The notes below the pieces were generated by a model. The model had not been told where the DNA came from, ran no database searches, and saw only the letters and a program-made list of their open reading frames with translations. DNA of 56,103 nucleotides. Origin: Bacillus sp. EB106-08-02-XG196 (GTDB lineage Bacteria; Bacillota; Bacilli; Bacillales; Cytobacillaceae). The stretch is taken from the NCBI RefSeq assembly GCF_013396335.1, contig NZ_JABWSY010000026.1, positions 1 through 56,103 on the forward strand, given 5' to 3'. Position numbers and translations under genes: made by a program. Positions 43,623 through 52,955 of this stretch are shown here, piece after piece (position 1 is the stretch's first letter; each line of letters begins with the position of its first letter).

Positions 43623-43652
43623 AAACTTACCAAACTCCGGTAAGTTTTTTTG
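43623..43652. terminator. Bidirectional hairpin terminator
   Basis: AAACTTACC (43623-43631) pairs with GGTAAGTTT (43639-43647), with an A run before and Ts after. It ends the minus-strand ygaE gene. Confidence 0.8.
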
Positions 43653-44726
43653 TTATTCGATCTCCTTCTGTTCAATGGATACCTCATTGTGATGAAAGGA
43701 ATGAAAGCTTGTTATCAAAGTATCAAGATGTTCGACCTGCTCCCCGTAATCAATGATGGAAGAGATTATCTGCATGGTATGATATAAATGCGGGTCGTCT
43801 TGATCACTGTAGAGCTTTTGATGAGTCAAGAATAACTCAAATAGTTCCTTTTTATTAATACAGGTATTCGTTTCACTATCCAAGGGTGTTGGCACTTTGC
43901 CAATAAACCGGAGCATTAACTGCTCATGATGGTAAATGACGCTGTCGAGCTGTTCCTGTATGGACTGTTGAAAGTCCTCAGGAAGATGAAGCATTTCATT
44001 TTCAAATCTATGGAGCTTCTTTAATGTATCAAGTGCTCTTTTGGCAGCGGAAGTCATTTGCCTGAAAATCACCAGTTTTCTAGATTTCTCAAAACTAGTT
44101 TTTTTGAAATAGCTTCTTTCTTCTTTATACATTAAATAAAACTGACTCATTTTTATCAAATTATCTTTTAATTTTTCAATATCAGCTTTCAACAAATTGT
44201 GGTCGAAGTCATGCCGAGTACTTAATCGTATCCAGCGAATAATTTCCTCTGTTGTTCCTGAAATCTTAAAATAAAGTTTATTTTCATATTTTGGCGGCAG
44301 GAAGACAAGGTTTACTACGAACGCGGAAAAGACACCAATCATAATCGTTGAGAATCGGATTCCGGCAAACGGAATAAAGTCAGTGCCAGGGGTTTCCATA
44401 ATTGAAACTAGCGTAACAAGAGAAAGTCCAATAGTATTTTCAATTTTTAATTTAAGGTTGATAATAATTACAATTACAGCGGCTAAACCAATGATGATAA
44501 TGTGATTTCCTAGTAGAAGGACAAAAATGACTGCAAGAATTGCCCCAATGAAATTTCCTTGTATTTGTTCAACAATCGTTAAATAAGAACGATAAATGGT
44601 TGGCTGAATCGCAAAGATTGCAGCAATACCTGCCAATACAGGAGTGGGTGAGTGTAGCAGCTGTGCTAAATAAAGGGATAAAACAATTGCAATTCCCGTT
44701 TTAAAGATGCGGGCACCTAACTTCAT
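43653..44726 (-). CDS. ygaE: Aromatic-acid-exporter-type membrane protein (UPF0421, YgaE-like)
   Basis: Protein of 357 residues with an N-terminal membrane part (helices in about residues 8-145, GIAAIFAIQPTIYRSYLTIVEQ typical of the ArAE/DUF939 family) and a helical soluble C-terminal half. Family members are thought to export aromatic or organic acids. Size and family agree with YgaE of B. subtilis, which also lies near gsaB, though here a glutamate synthase gene intervenes. GAAAGGA precedes the ATG. Confidence 0.78.
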   Translation of the reverse strand: MKLGARIFKTGIAIVLSLYLAQLLHSPTPVLAGIAAIFAIQPTIYRSYLTIVEQIQGNFIGAILAVIFVLLLGNHIIIIGLAAVIVIIINLKLKIENTIGLSLVTLVSIMETPGTDFIPFAGIRFSTIMIGVFSAFVVNLVFLPPKYENKLYFKISGTTEEIIRWIRLSTRHDFDHNLLKADIEKLKDNLIKMSQFYLMYKEERSYFKKTSFEKSRKLVIFRQMTSAAKRALDTLKKLHRFENEMLHLPEDFQQSIQEQLDSVIYHHEQLMLRFIGKVPTPLDSETNTCINKKELFELFLTHQKLYSDQDDPHLYHTMQIISSIIDYGEQVEHLDTLITSFHSFHHNEVSIEQKEIE

Positions 44727-44874
44727 TCTATATAATTTCCTTTCAAATTTAAGTGGTGTGTACTTAGTTTACTTCATAATGAACATTTACGTACTATACA
44801 TGGATTAAAACATTTAATCAAGAGATATTATATGAATTTATCAAGTAATAGTTAAGATATTTTTCAAACCACAA

Positions 44875-44910
44875 AAAAGAACGTCCGCTGTAAAAAGCGA
44901 ACGTTCTTTT
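44875..44910. terminator. Terminator after glutamate synthase
   Basis: AAAAGAACGT (44875-44884) pairs with ACGTTCTTTT (44901-44910), with CGCT/AGCG continuing the stem. It ends the minus-strand gltA gene and has an A run on its far side. Confidence 0.85.
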
Positions 44911-44914
44911 TATA

Positions 44915-47900
44915 TCATTCTGTAGATACAGCAGGGTCAGCTTGTTCTTTTACTGGAACAATTTGAATAAAGTGATCTTCAGGGTTAGAAAGAAGTGCTC
45001 GAAGCTGATTAGCTTCTTCTGTCTGACCATCATTAGCAAGTACTTCGGTATATTTTCCAAGAAGCTCATTTACATCTTTTTTTCCATTTTCGGTTAAGCT
45101 CATGACTGAAACCTTAGCACCTTTCGCAATCCTTCTCATAATTGCTTGGGCTGTTAAACCAACCTCAGGCTGTTGGCGAACATAAACGACTCCACCAGTC
45201 ATTCCGGCACAAATCCATGGACCTGGATCTCCTAACACTAAGCCGCGGCCGTTTGTCATGTATTCAAATGCAAAGCCTTTAATATTTGCATTGGCTCCAA
45301 TATTTCCAGCTTCATTTTCAGGAAGTGGCTGCTTAACAGAGCCGCCAATAATCAAATCTGCACCTGAGAGACGAATACCTGCACGAGCATCAGCATTACC
45401 TTGAGCGACTAACAGACCTTTTTGTGCGCCATATCCAAAACCTTTTCCGACAGAACCGTTGTAATAGTTTCCATTTTTTCCTTTTGATTTAAGGATAAAG
45501 ATATTGCCGCCAAAAGATGTTTTTCCAACACCATCTTGACCGCCGCCGTTAACAGTGATTTCAATTCCGCCGCTATTATAAGCTCCTAAGCCGTTTCCAG
45601 GAATGGAACCATTCTTGTACTTAAGCTGAACAGGAGGGAGCTGCTGGTATGAACCATCAAGTCTTCCGCGAACACGGTGACATGAAACTCTGCTTCCTAA
45701 GACGCGTTGTTCAGAAGTAACACTGTCAAATTCACGAGAAGAATGTAATTGGTCAACACTTGCGTCTAAATACTCGGCACCAACTGCCACTTGCATTTGG
45801 ACTTCTTGGATAGCCTTTGTTTCTTCTGATTTTGAGAATTGGCTAATTTCTAGCGGTTTAAGTAGATAAGACAGGCTAAGCTGATTCTTTCCTTTCACCT
45901 GTTCTAATAAATCAGACCGTCCAACTGCATCCTGCAAGTTTGTAATCCCAACAGAGGCAGCAAGTGCTTTTAATTCACTTCCAAAGGATGAAAATAGATT
46001 CATGATTCCATTCACAGCTAAGTCCAACTGACGTGGAACAAAGCGGCGAAGTCCATGTTCCTTAGCTTGAACTTCAGATTCAATTTGGGTAGCAATACCA
46101 ACGTGACAAGTATCTAAATGACATCCACGGCAAGTGGTACAGCCGATTGCCAGCATGGAAAGAGTTCCAAAACCAACGCGGTTTGCACCAAGGAGCATAA
46201 CCTTCATGACGTCCATGGCACTCTTCATACCGCCATCTGCCCAAATTTCTACTTTATTACGAAGTCCGCTTTCAAGCAGGGCATTATGGGCTGCTTTTAC
46301 ACCGATTTCGACAGGAAGTCCAACGTGCTGAAGCGCATGGATTCTGGCAGCACCTGTACCACCGTCAAATCCGCTTAAGGTGATGATATCAGCACCTGCT
46401 TTCGCAATACCAACAGCTATGGTACCGATATTTGGGACAACAGGTACTTTTACTGCAATTCTCGCTTGGTCATTACCTGTTTTTAATTCTAGGATCATTT
46501 GGGCTAAATCTTCTATTGAATAGATATCATGGTTGTTTGATGGTGAAATTAAATCTGATCCGAGTGTAGCGTTACGTGCAGCAGCAACCTTAGCTGTTAC
46601 CTTTGAACCAGGTAAGTGCCCGCCTTCACCTGGCTTTGCACCCTGCCCAATTTTAATTTCTAATAGATTAGAAGAGTTTAAAAGCTCAGCGTTGACTCCA
46701 AATCGTCCAGAGGCAATCTGCTGTCCTCTTGTTTTTGGATATTTACCAAGCATATCCTTGATTTCTCCGCCCTCACCATTTAGACTGACCATGTTTAGAC
46801 GGTCAGCACCTTCAGCGTAAGCTCTAAAGGCAGTCTCATTTTGTGAGCCAAACGACATGGAAGAAATAATAAACGGCAAATCATGCTCGCCGACTGTAAT
46901 ATCAACGTCCGTTGGAGAAATGGCTTGATTGCTCTTCTTTAATTGAACTAAATGGCGAATCGTTGTTGGATTCTGCTCTTCTTGTTCACTAATTTTATCG
47001 CGGTAAGCACTATAATCACCTGTTGCTGCAACTTCACCAATAGCCTTCCAAATACGTGGGAAAAGGTGGAAGGTTTTTCCGACTCTTTCCTTCTCATTAT
47101 GATAATCCTCAGCTCTTTGAAAAGCATCATTCTTCATTGCTTCATAATTATTCTCGATATCAGCAGAGCCGAAGAAGTTAACGATATTTAATACATTTGC
47201 AATCTCTTCGTGTAGACCAATACTTGAGAACAGTCTGCCATAGCCGCGTAATTCGTGAATACCAATGGTTGAAATTACTTTTTCAAGCCCCTTAGATAAT
47301 GCATTATAAAGGTTAATTAAAGGTTTATTGGATTCATCCAGCACTGTCATGAACATGTAATAGGGGCTGATTAAATCTGCACCTAATCCAAAAACCGTTA
47401 TCATGTCGTGCAGCGAACGAATGGACGCAGAGCGCAGCACGATAGAACAATTTCTTCTTACTTCTGCCTTTACCAATGCCTGATCAATAGCAGATGTAAC
47501 TAAATGTGGATCAATCCAATAAAAATCCTCCTGATGTGCGTTCGCATCGTCAAGAACGATTAAACTCTTTCCAGAAACGGCTGCTTGAACGGCTTCTTCA
47601 GAAATTCTTGTTAAAGCAGTGTCGATATTCTCATCTTTTCTAAAGGTTGTTGAAATAAATGCAACCAGCTTTTCTTTTTGGAAATGCTGAATGACTTGGT
47701 CGAAGCTAGGTTGACCAATGGCTTCCGAGCAGCTATAACCTGCTTTTCCTTCTAATAGAAGGGGAGTTGTTAACTCTAGAACAGTTTCTGTCTTTTCATT
47801 TTTAAATAAATCAGGACGTTTCCCAATAATTACTCGAGTTGAAAAATGCTCCGTTTCTCGGTCGCGGTCAATCGCAGGATTCGTAACAACGGCTACACTT

Positions 47901-49384
47901 TCTTTAAAATAATCTGCAAGGTTTTTACGCTCAGGATTAAGAGCTGCAAGTGGTGCATCATGTCCAAGGGAACGAATCGGCTCGACACCTTTTTCAGCCA
48001 TTTGCTCGATTAATTGAATGTGGTCTCTTTCCCAGCCAAAGGCCTTATATTGCCCATTGTGTATTTTATCTGGATAATTCATCGTAATTGTTTTTTCTAA
48101 AGCAGGTGCTTGTAAACGAACTCTTGAACCCTGGAGATTCAAGCGATTTGAATAGCGGTTATAAACTTCTCTTTGAAATTTGTCCTGCTCGTAAACTTCT
48201 AATCTACTATTGCTCCACTTAAAGCCGACTTTTTCACCAGGAGCTAGTGGCTTAGGGTCATTGACATACTCACTTGAAGGAATGATGCCTGGTTCGGATG
48301 AGAATAAATAAGAAGTTTCAGTTTCCAGCATCCAAAGTGGACGTAGACCAAGTGCATCGACACTAAAAACAGCTTCATCCCCATACCTAGAAATAATGCC
48401 AGCAGGACCCTGGGCAAAATGGCCCCATGCTTCGCGAATATAAGTATATAAGTCTTGTAAATCTTCTGAGTAGGCTTTTATTTCATTAATAATTGGCGGG
48501 AATAAAAGGTCGATTGCCTCGAATAACGTATATCCTTCACGGCAAATTAATGTTTCCATTGTCCTGCTTAAATCTTGTGAGTCACTTCCATCTTTAACGA
48601 GTGGAACACCAATCATCCTAGCTTCATCACGAAGCTTTGCAATGGTATTAATTTCTCCATTGTGTCCAAGAACACTAAATGGCTGAACTCGAAAAAAGCT
48701 TGAAAGTGTATTGGTGGAATAGCGGTTATGGCCAAGTGTTACGGTTGAGGCAACAATGGGACTAGCTAAATCCATATAGTAGCGAGGAAGAATATCTCCG
48801 GCACCCATAACTTTATAAACAGCATGATTTTGGCTTAGGGATGCAACATGAACAAATTCATTGGTTTCAAAATCTATAATTGCATCGAATAATACCTTGG
48901 TTAACTCTTGCCCTGCCTTTTTGGAGATACATGCAAACTGCCAGAAAACTGGATTTTCTTGAATGGCGATTGGGCCAAGAGCACTAGAGTCGGTAACCTG
49001 ATTTGTTTCAAAGATAATTTCTAAATCGTAGTTTTTTAGTTTTTGAAGTAATTCTTGTTTAGTAGAGGCCCAGTTGGCTTTTTGGCTGATAAAAACATGC
49101 CCAATAGCAAAGCTATCTGCATCAGCTAGAGAGGGATCTACATTTGCATTTTGTAACTTTTCTTTCCATAGTGCCTTAGGAATATCAACATGTATTCCAA
49201 CACCATCGCCCTCACCGTTTATAAAGCCAGCACGATGATTCATCGTAACAAGGGCATCTATGCAATCAAAAATGTTTTTTCTAGTAGGCTGCTTGTTCTT
49301 TTCAAGACAAGCTACAATTCCGCAGGCATCATGTTCATGCTTATGAAAATCTTTAAAAAGGGAAGGATTCCATCTTTCTGTCAT
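44915..49384 (-). CDS. gltA: Glutamate synthase large subunit, without small subunit gene
   Basis: Transfers the amide of glutamine to 2-oxoglutarate. The 1489-residue protein has a short propeptide before the N-terminal nucleophile C21 (HDACGIV), a class II amidotransferase domain to about 400, the central domain, the FMN-binding synthase domain with the [3Fe-4S] cysteines in CTTCRGCHLDTC, and the glutamine-tunnel beta-helix domain with GGG repeats to about 1430. All the catalytic parts look intact. No gltB/gltD small subunit or gltC regulator lies beside it, so the partner must be encoded elsewhere or another electron donor is used. The ribosome site is unusually far from the ATG (see 49385-49430). 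Confidence 0.94.
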   Translation of the reverse strand: MTERWNPSLFKDFHKHEHDACGIVACLEKNKQPTRKNIFDCIDALVTMNHRAGFINGEGDGVGIHVDIPKALWKEKLQNANVDPSLADADSFAIGHVFISQKANWASTKQELLQKLKNYDLEIIFETNQVTDSSALGPIAIQENPVFWQFACISKKAGQELTKVLFDAIIDFETNEFVHVASLSQNHAVYKVMGAGDILPRYYMDLASPIVASTVTLGHNRYSTNTLSSFFRVQPFSVLGHNGEINTIAKLRDEARMIGVPLVKDGSDSQDLSRTMETLICREGYTLFEAIDLLFPPIINEIKAYSEDLQDLYTYIREAWGHFAQGPAGIISRYGDEAVFSVDALGLRPLWMLETETSYLFSSEPGIIPSSEYVNDPKPLAPGEKVGFKWSNSRLEVYEQDKFQREVYNRYSNRLNLQGSRVRLQAPALEKTITMNYPDKIHNGQYKAFGWERDHIQLIEQMAEKGVEPIRSLGHDAPLAALNPERKNLADYFKESVAVVTNPAIDRDRETEHFSTRVIIGKRPDLFKNEKTETVLELTTPLLLEGKAGYSCSEAIGQPSFDQVIQHFQKEKLVAFISTTFRKDENIDTALTRISEEAVQAAVSGKSLIVLDDANAHQEDFYWIDPHLVTSAIDQALVKAEVRRNCSIVLRSASIRSLHDMITVFGLGADLISPYYMFMTVLDESNKPLINLYNALSKGLEKVISTIGIHELRGYGRLFSSIGLHEEIANVLNIVNFFGSADIENNYEAMKNDAFQRAEDYHNEKERVGKTFHLFPRIWKAIGEVAATGDYSAYRDKISEQEEQNPTTIRHLVQLKKSNQAISPTDVDITVGEHDLPFIISSMSFGSQNETAFRAYAEGADRLNMVSLNGEGGEIKDMLGKYPKTRGQQIASGRFGVNAELLNSSNLLEIKIGQGAKPGEGGHLPGSKVTAKVAAARNATLGSDLISPSNNHDIYSIEDLAQMILELKTGNDQARIAVKVPVVPNIGTIAVGIAKAGADIITLSGFDGGTGAARIHALQHVGLPVEIGVKAAHNALLESGLRNKVEIWADGGMKSAMDVMKVMLLGANRVGFGTLSMLAIGCTTCRGCHLDTCHVGIATQIESEVQAKEHGLRRFVPRQLDLAVNGIMNLFSSFGSELKALAASVGITNLQDAVGRSDLLEQVKGKNQLSLSYLLKPLEISQFSKSEETKAIQEVQMQVAVGAEYLDASVDQLHSSREFDSVTSEQRVLGSRVSCHRVRGRLDGSYQQLPPVQLKYKNGSIPGNGLGAYNSGGIEITVNGGGQDGVGKTSFGGNIFILKSKGKNGNYYNGSVGKGFGYGAQKGLLVAQGNADARAGIRLSGADLIIGGSVKQPLPENEAGNIGANANIKGFAFEYMTNGRGLVLGDPGPWICAGMTGGVVYVRQQPEVGLTAQAIMRRIAKGAKVSVMSLTENGKKDVNELLGKYTEVLANDGQTEEANQLRALLSNPEDHFIQIVPVKEQADPAVSTE

Positions 49385-49430
49385 ATAAATTGGCTTTAGC
49401 GGAATTTCCTCTAAAGCCGCTTCACCTCCT
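49385..49430 (-). promoter_or_regulatory. Ribosome site separated from the gltA start by a hairpin
   Basis: A perfect AGGAGG (49430-49425 on the minus strand) lies 40 bases before the gltA ATG. Between them GGCTTTAG and CTAAAGCC (49418-49411 and 49399-49392) pair perfectly. Folding removes 27 bases and leaves about 13 unpaired between site and start, close to a normal distance. No other start codon fits the site: GTG overlapping it is followed by a stop after four codons. Confidence 0.6.
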
Positions 49431-49607
49431 ATTTATCTTTTTAATGTGAGAAATTTTGACATATAAAGCACGGTTCAATAGAAAAATTTGTTTTAAGAAT
49501 AATAAATTAATATTATCATAAGAATTTTCAGAAATCAAATAAATATACAAAAATGTGGATAGAAAAATCAGGAAAAAATATGGTTATAAAGTAAAGAAAA
49601 GTGATAA

Positions 49608-49621
49608 TGTAAACGTTTTCA
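49608..49621. promoter_or_regulatory. cre (CcpA) site upstream of gltA
   Basis: TGTAAACGTTTTCA matches the catabolite-responsive consensus TGWAANCGNTNWCA at every position. It lies about 225 bases upstream of the gltA ATG and 75 bases past the end of gsaB, so gltA is the only obvious target. Confidence 0.6.
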
Positions 49622-49638
49622 AGGGGAGATAACAAAAT

Positions 49639-49668
49639 AAAGAGAGTGTTAACCACTCTCTTTTAGTG
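49639..49668. terminator. Terminator after gsaB
   Basis: AAAGAGAGTG (49639-49648) pairs with CACTCTCTTT (49654-49663); on the minus strand it is followed by TATTTTG, ending gsaB. Confidence 0.8.
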
Positions 49669-49684
49669 CATGAAAAATGTATAT

Positions 49685-50980
49685 TTATTCACCTTTTAGT
49701 AGAGAAAATGCATTATTTACTGCATGAATAGTAGCTTCAATGTCCTCTTCTGTATGAGCAATGGTTAAGAACCAGGCTTCATATTTAGATGGCGCAAGGT
49801 TTATTCCTTGTTTTAACATTAACTTGAAGAATTTTCCAAAGATTTCACCGTCTGTATTTTCTGCTTGCTCATAGTTTTCAATTTTTTCATTTGTAAAATA
49901 AACGGTAAAAGCACCCTTTAAACGATTAATCGTAATTTGGATACCGTGCTCTTTTGCAGCTTCTAGAATTCCTTCCTCAAGCATTGCCCCTAAACGATCA
50001 AGGTAGTCATAAACCCCTTCTTGCTTTAATACTTCGAGACATGCGATTCCAGAAAGAATGGAGGCTGGATTTCCTGCCATCGTTCCTGCTTGATAGGCAG
50101 GTCCAAGTGGTGCCACTTTTTCCATAATTTCCTTGCGTCCACCATATGCTCCAATTGGCAGACCTCCGCCTATAATTTTTCCAAGAGCTGTTAAATCAGG
50201 CTGAATACCTAATAAGTCCTGTGCACCTCCATACATAAAGCGGAAAGCGGTAATGACTTCATCATAGATAACAAGTGCCCCTGCGGCATGGGTAAGATCG
50301 TTCACCTGCTGTAAAAACCCAGGTTTTGGTTCCACAATTCCAAAGTTCCCGACAATGGGTTCCACTAAAACAGCTGCAATTTGGTCGCCCCATTTTTCTA
50401 ATGCTTCTTTAAAAGGTTCAATATCATTAAATGGAACCGTAATCACTTCTTGGGCAATACTCCTTGGAACACCAGCAGAATCAGGGGTTCCGAGCGTAGC
50501 TGGTCCTGACCCGGCAGCAACGAGAACAAGATCCGAGTGACCATGATAACATCCAGCAAACTTGATAATCTTATCTCTTCCTGTATAGGCACGGGCAACA
50601 CGAATCGTCGTCATGACAGCTTCAGTACCTGAATTCACAAATCGAACCTTTTCTAAAAAGGGCATGGCTTCCTTCAGCATTTTTGCATACTTTACCTCAT
50701 GTGGGGTTGGAGTACCATAAAGAACTCCGCTCTCTGCCGCCTTTTTAATCGCTTCTGTAATATGAGGGTGAGCATGACCTGTGATAATTGGTCCGTAAGC
50801 AGCAAGATAATCGATATATTGGTTTCCATCGACATCATAAAAATAAGCTCCTTGAGCCCGCTCCATCACCACTGGGGCACCGCCGCCTACAGCTTTGTAA
50901 GAACGAGATGGGCTGTTTACGCCGCCAACAATATGCTCTAACGCTTCATTATGTATACGTTCAGAATTTGTAAATTGCAT
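49685..50980 (-). CDS. gsaB: Glutamate-1-semialdehyde 2,1-aminomutase
   Basis: PLP enzyme converting glutamate-1-semialdehyde to 5-aminolevulinate, the haem precursor. The 431-residue protein has NSGTEAVMTTIRVAR, CYHGHSD, YDEVITAFRF and the PLP lysine in ALGKIIGGGLP. The ATG at 50980 has GGAGG about eight bases upstream and gives MQFTNSERI; the 18-codon extension is unsupported. Its location before ygaF/perR identifies it as the gsaB copy (the hemL paralogue usually lies in the hem operon elsewhere). Confidence 0.93.
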   Translation of the reverse strand: MQFTNSERIHNEALEHIVGGVNSPSRSYKAVGGGAPVVMERAQGAYFYDVDGNQYIDYLAAYGPIITGHAHPHITEAIKKAAESGVLYGTPTPHEVKYAKMLKEAMPFLEKVRFVNSGTEAVMTTIRVARAYTGRDKIIKFAGCYHGHSDLVLVAAGSGPATLGTPDSAGVPRSIAQEVITVPFNDIEPFKEALEKWGDQIAAVLVEPIVGNFGIVEPKPGFLQQVNDLTHAAGALVIYDEVITAFRFMYGGAQDLLGIQPDLTALGKIIGGGLPIGAYGGRKEIMEKVAPLGPAYQAGTMAGNPASILSGIACLEVLKQEGVYDYLDRLGAMLEEGILEAAKEHGIQITINRLKGAFTVYFTNEKIENYEQAENTDGEIFGKFFKLMLKQGINLAPSKYEAWFLTIAHTEEDIEATIHAVNNAFSLLKGE

Positions 50981-51088
50981 TATTTTTCCTCCTTGAATTG
51001 GATTCCTTCCTAATAATAGCACTTTTTTAATCAACTTTTATTTGTTTTACTTTTGAAAAATTTTAGGGTCCCGCCACTTTAGCAAGGA

Positions 51089-51559
51089 TTGTTGATATTT
51101 TATCGTCCAAGCCTGCATAGTTATAGATTAAATGAGGTCAAGTTGAGGTGGCGGCAGGTGTTCTATTTCTTACTACCAATTGTTATCTTCTGTATTTTTA
51201 TGAGTATAAGAACGTTGTTTATTCCAAACACAATAAAAGGGAAGTTTGTATCGATTGAAAATGCACTTTTTTTAGGGTCCATCTATTTAACTGTTATTCT
51301 TGGGTTTGGGCTCATCTATTTATTGTTCGAATTAAAGGGTGTGTCATTGCTAGTAGAAACAAACCATGAAAATAACTATAACTTGTTTGAAACAAGCTTT
51401 TATTTCAGCGCTATGACATTATTTTCTGTTGGTAATGGAGATGTTGTTCCGCACGGGTTGGGCAGAATGGTTGCAGTTGTCGAGGCTTTAATCGGCTACA
51501 CACTGCCTGCAGCCTTTGTTGCCCGTGCATTAATGGACCGAGAAGTTAAAATTGACTAA
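51089..51559 (+). CDS. Two-helix ion channel with altered filter
   Basis: Protein of 156 residues with the layout of a pore-type potassium channel: outer helix near residues 24-44, second hydrophobic stretch 58-85, pore loop and filter SVGNGDVVPHG near 113-123, inner helix 125-148. The filter normally reads T-V-G-Y/F-G-D; here it is S-V-G-N-G-D, so selectivity is uncertain. Start is unclear: TTG at 51089 follows AAGGA too closely, while GTG at 51158 has GAGGTGG eight bases before it but would leave almost no cytoplasmic N-terminus. Confidence 0.7.
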   Translation: MLIFYRPSLHSYRLNEVKLRWRQVFYFLLPIVIFCIFMSIRTLFIPNTIKGKFVSIENALFLGSIYLTVILGFGLIYLLFELKGVSLLVETNHENNYNLFETSFYFSAMTLFSVGNGDVVPHGLGRMVAVVEALIGYTLPAAFVARALMDREVKID

Positions 51560-51636
51560 GAACTTAATAGTTGTGTTGTTGGGGAAGTTTGGTTAGGCTA
51601 TGGAGGAGAAATATTTTCCATAGGGAGATGTATATC

Positions 51637-52107
51637 ATGACTGTTGAGTTAGGGAAGCAAGCACCTGATTTTGAATTATTAGCTACTAATGGTGAAAAAG
51701 TAAAACTATCAGATTTTAATGGTGAAAATGTTGTATTATATTTTTATCCAAAGGATATGACACCTGGTTGTACCACTCAAGCATGTGACTTTAGAGATTT
51801 TCACAATGACTTTGCTCAGTTAAATTGCACGATTATTGGAATCAGTCCAGACCCTATAGCAAAGCATGAAAAGTTTATTGAAAAGTATAACTTACCCTTT
51901 TTACTATTATTTGATGAAGACCACCATGTTTCTGAATTGTATGAGGTTTGGAAATTAAAAAAGAATTTTGGTAACGAGTATATGGGTATTGAAAGATCTA
52001 CCTTTGTCATTGATAAAGAAGGTAAAATAGCGAAAGAATGGCGAAAAGTGAAAGTAAAAGGGCATGTCGAAGAAGCGCTGCAGTATGTAAAAGAGAATCT
52101 AGTATAG
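51637..52107 (+). CDS. ygaF: Thioredoxin-dependent peroxiredoxin (BCP/PrxQ)
   Basis: Protein of 156 residues that reduces peroxides with thioredoxin electrons. Peroxidatic C45 in MTPGCTTQAC and resolving C50 are both present, with the usual KVKGHVEEALQ ending. ATG at 51637 is used with AGGGAGA upstream. It lies next to the IclR gene and close to perR, as in B. subtilis where ygaF adjoins perR. Confidence 0.92.
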   Translation: MTVELGKQAPDFELLATNGEKVKLSDFNGENVVLYFYPKDMTPGCTTQACDFRDFHNDFAQLNCTIIGISPDPIAKHEKFIEKYNLPFLLLFDEDHHVSELYEVWKLKKNFGNEYMGIERSTFVIDKEGKIAKEWRKVKVKGHVEEALQYVKENLV

Positions 52108-52130
52108 TTTCCTGTGGCAAACACGAAAGA

Positions 52131-52161
52131 GCTTTACTTCAATTAGAAGTGAGCCCTTTTT
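52131..52161 (+). terminator. Terminator after ygaF
   Basis: GCTTTACTTC (52131-52140) pairs, with one bulge, to GAAGTGAGC (52146-52154) and is followed by CCTTTTTTG. Confidence 0.7.
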
Positions 52162-52168
52162 TGTATGA

Positions 52169-52193
52169 AAAAAAAGGCGGGGAAATTCCCCGC
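52169..52193 (-). terminator. Terminator of the IclR gene
   Basis: GCGGGG and CCCCGC (52177-52193) form a compact GC stem around AAATT; on the minus strand it is followed by CTTTTTTTT. Confidence 0.85.
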
Positions 52194-52196
52194 ATG

Positions 52197-52955
52197 TCAT
52201 CGATAACCGAAACTACCTGAAATTTCTTTGCTGATATCTATCAAATAACGAGATAGTTCGTGATGTTCATTTTGAGGAATAACCTCTGAAAATCCTACAA
52301 CGGTAACGGACCCAAGAAGTTTTTTCTTATAGTTTAATACCGGAATGGAAACGGATGACACCGATGGTACCAACGGTTCCCTTGCGAAGGAAACTTCTTT
52401 CTCTCTTATGGTTTTACATTCCTCTTCAAGCAAACCTACCTTTTCTGGAGGAATTTGCATAATTTCTTTCTCTTTCCATTCCCGAATCATTTGCTCATCC
52501 ATGAAGGCCATGAACACTTTGCCTGATGCAGAGCGTAAGGGAAGTAAGGTTCCTATTTGGGCGCCAATATTTAACCCGCGATTTTTGTTCAATTCTTTAA
52601 CAATCATAGGACCATTATGAGTCCAGCTTGAAAATAGAACGGTATTCGAAAACTTCTCGTTAATTTCATGCATAAAAGGTGTAATCCGGTCGATAACATT
52701 TTCTTGATCTACAGCAGCCATCCCATATTCAATCAACTTGCTCCCCAATACATATTCTCCCGTATCCTTGTAACGATACAGGATGCCTAATAGTGTGAAG
52801 GTATTCAAATATTTATAAAGATTACTTTTAGTAATCTGTGTTAACTCTTGAATATCGGAAAATTTTAGCGGACTGCCCTGTTGGGCGATTGCTTCAATAA
52901 TACTCATCCCTACTTCTAATGATTGAATAGTCGTTCCTTTTTTAATGACTTCCAT
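52197..52955 (-). CDS. IclR-family transcriptional regulator
   Basis: Protein of 252 residues with an N-terminal winged helix (SLEVGMSIIEAIAQQGSPLKFSDIQELTQITKSNLYKYLNTF) and a C-terminal ligand domain with ASGKVFMAFM and the VSIPVLNYKKKLLGSVTVVG ending. IclR proteins usually control a neighbouring catabolic operon; none lies here, so the target is elsewhere or gone. ATG at 52955 has AGGGGG upstream; the 45-codon extension is rejected. It interrupts the ygaF-perR order of B. subtilis together with the next gene. Confidence 0.88.
   Translation of the reverse strand: MEVIKKGTTIQSLEVGMSIIEAIAQQGSPLKFSDIQELTQITKSNLYKYLNTFTLLGILYRYKDTGEYVLGSKLIEYGMAAVDQENVIDRITPFMHEINEKFSNTVLFSSWTHNGPMIVKELNKNRGLNIGAQIGTLLPLRSASGKVFMAFMDEQMIREWKEKEIMQIPPEKVGLLEEECKTIREKEVSFAREPLVPSVSSVSIPVLNYKKKLLGSVTVVGFSEVIPQNEHHELSRYLIDISKEISGSFGYR

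Noticed and set aside
36528..43652. Prophage or integrative element
   Set aside because: No integrase, transposase, phage structural gene, tRNA target or flanking direct repeats were found; the region shows decay rather than a complete element.
46118..47191. Several plus-strand frames of 65-95 codons inside glutamate synthase
   Set aside because: They lie wholly within conserved gltA coding sequence and have no ribosome sites or recognisable products.
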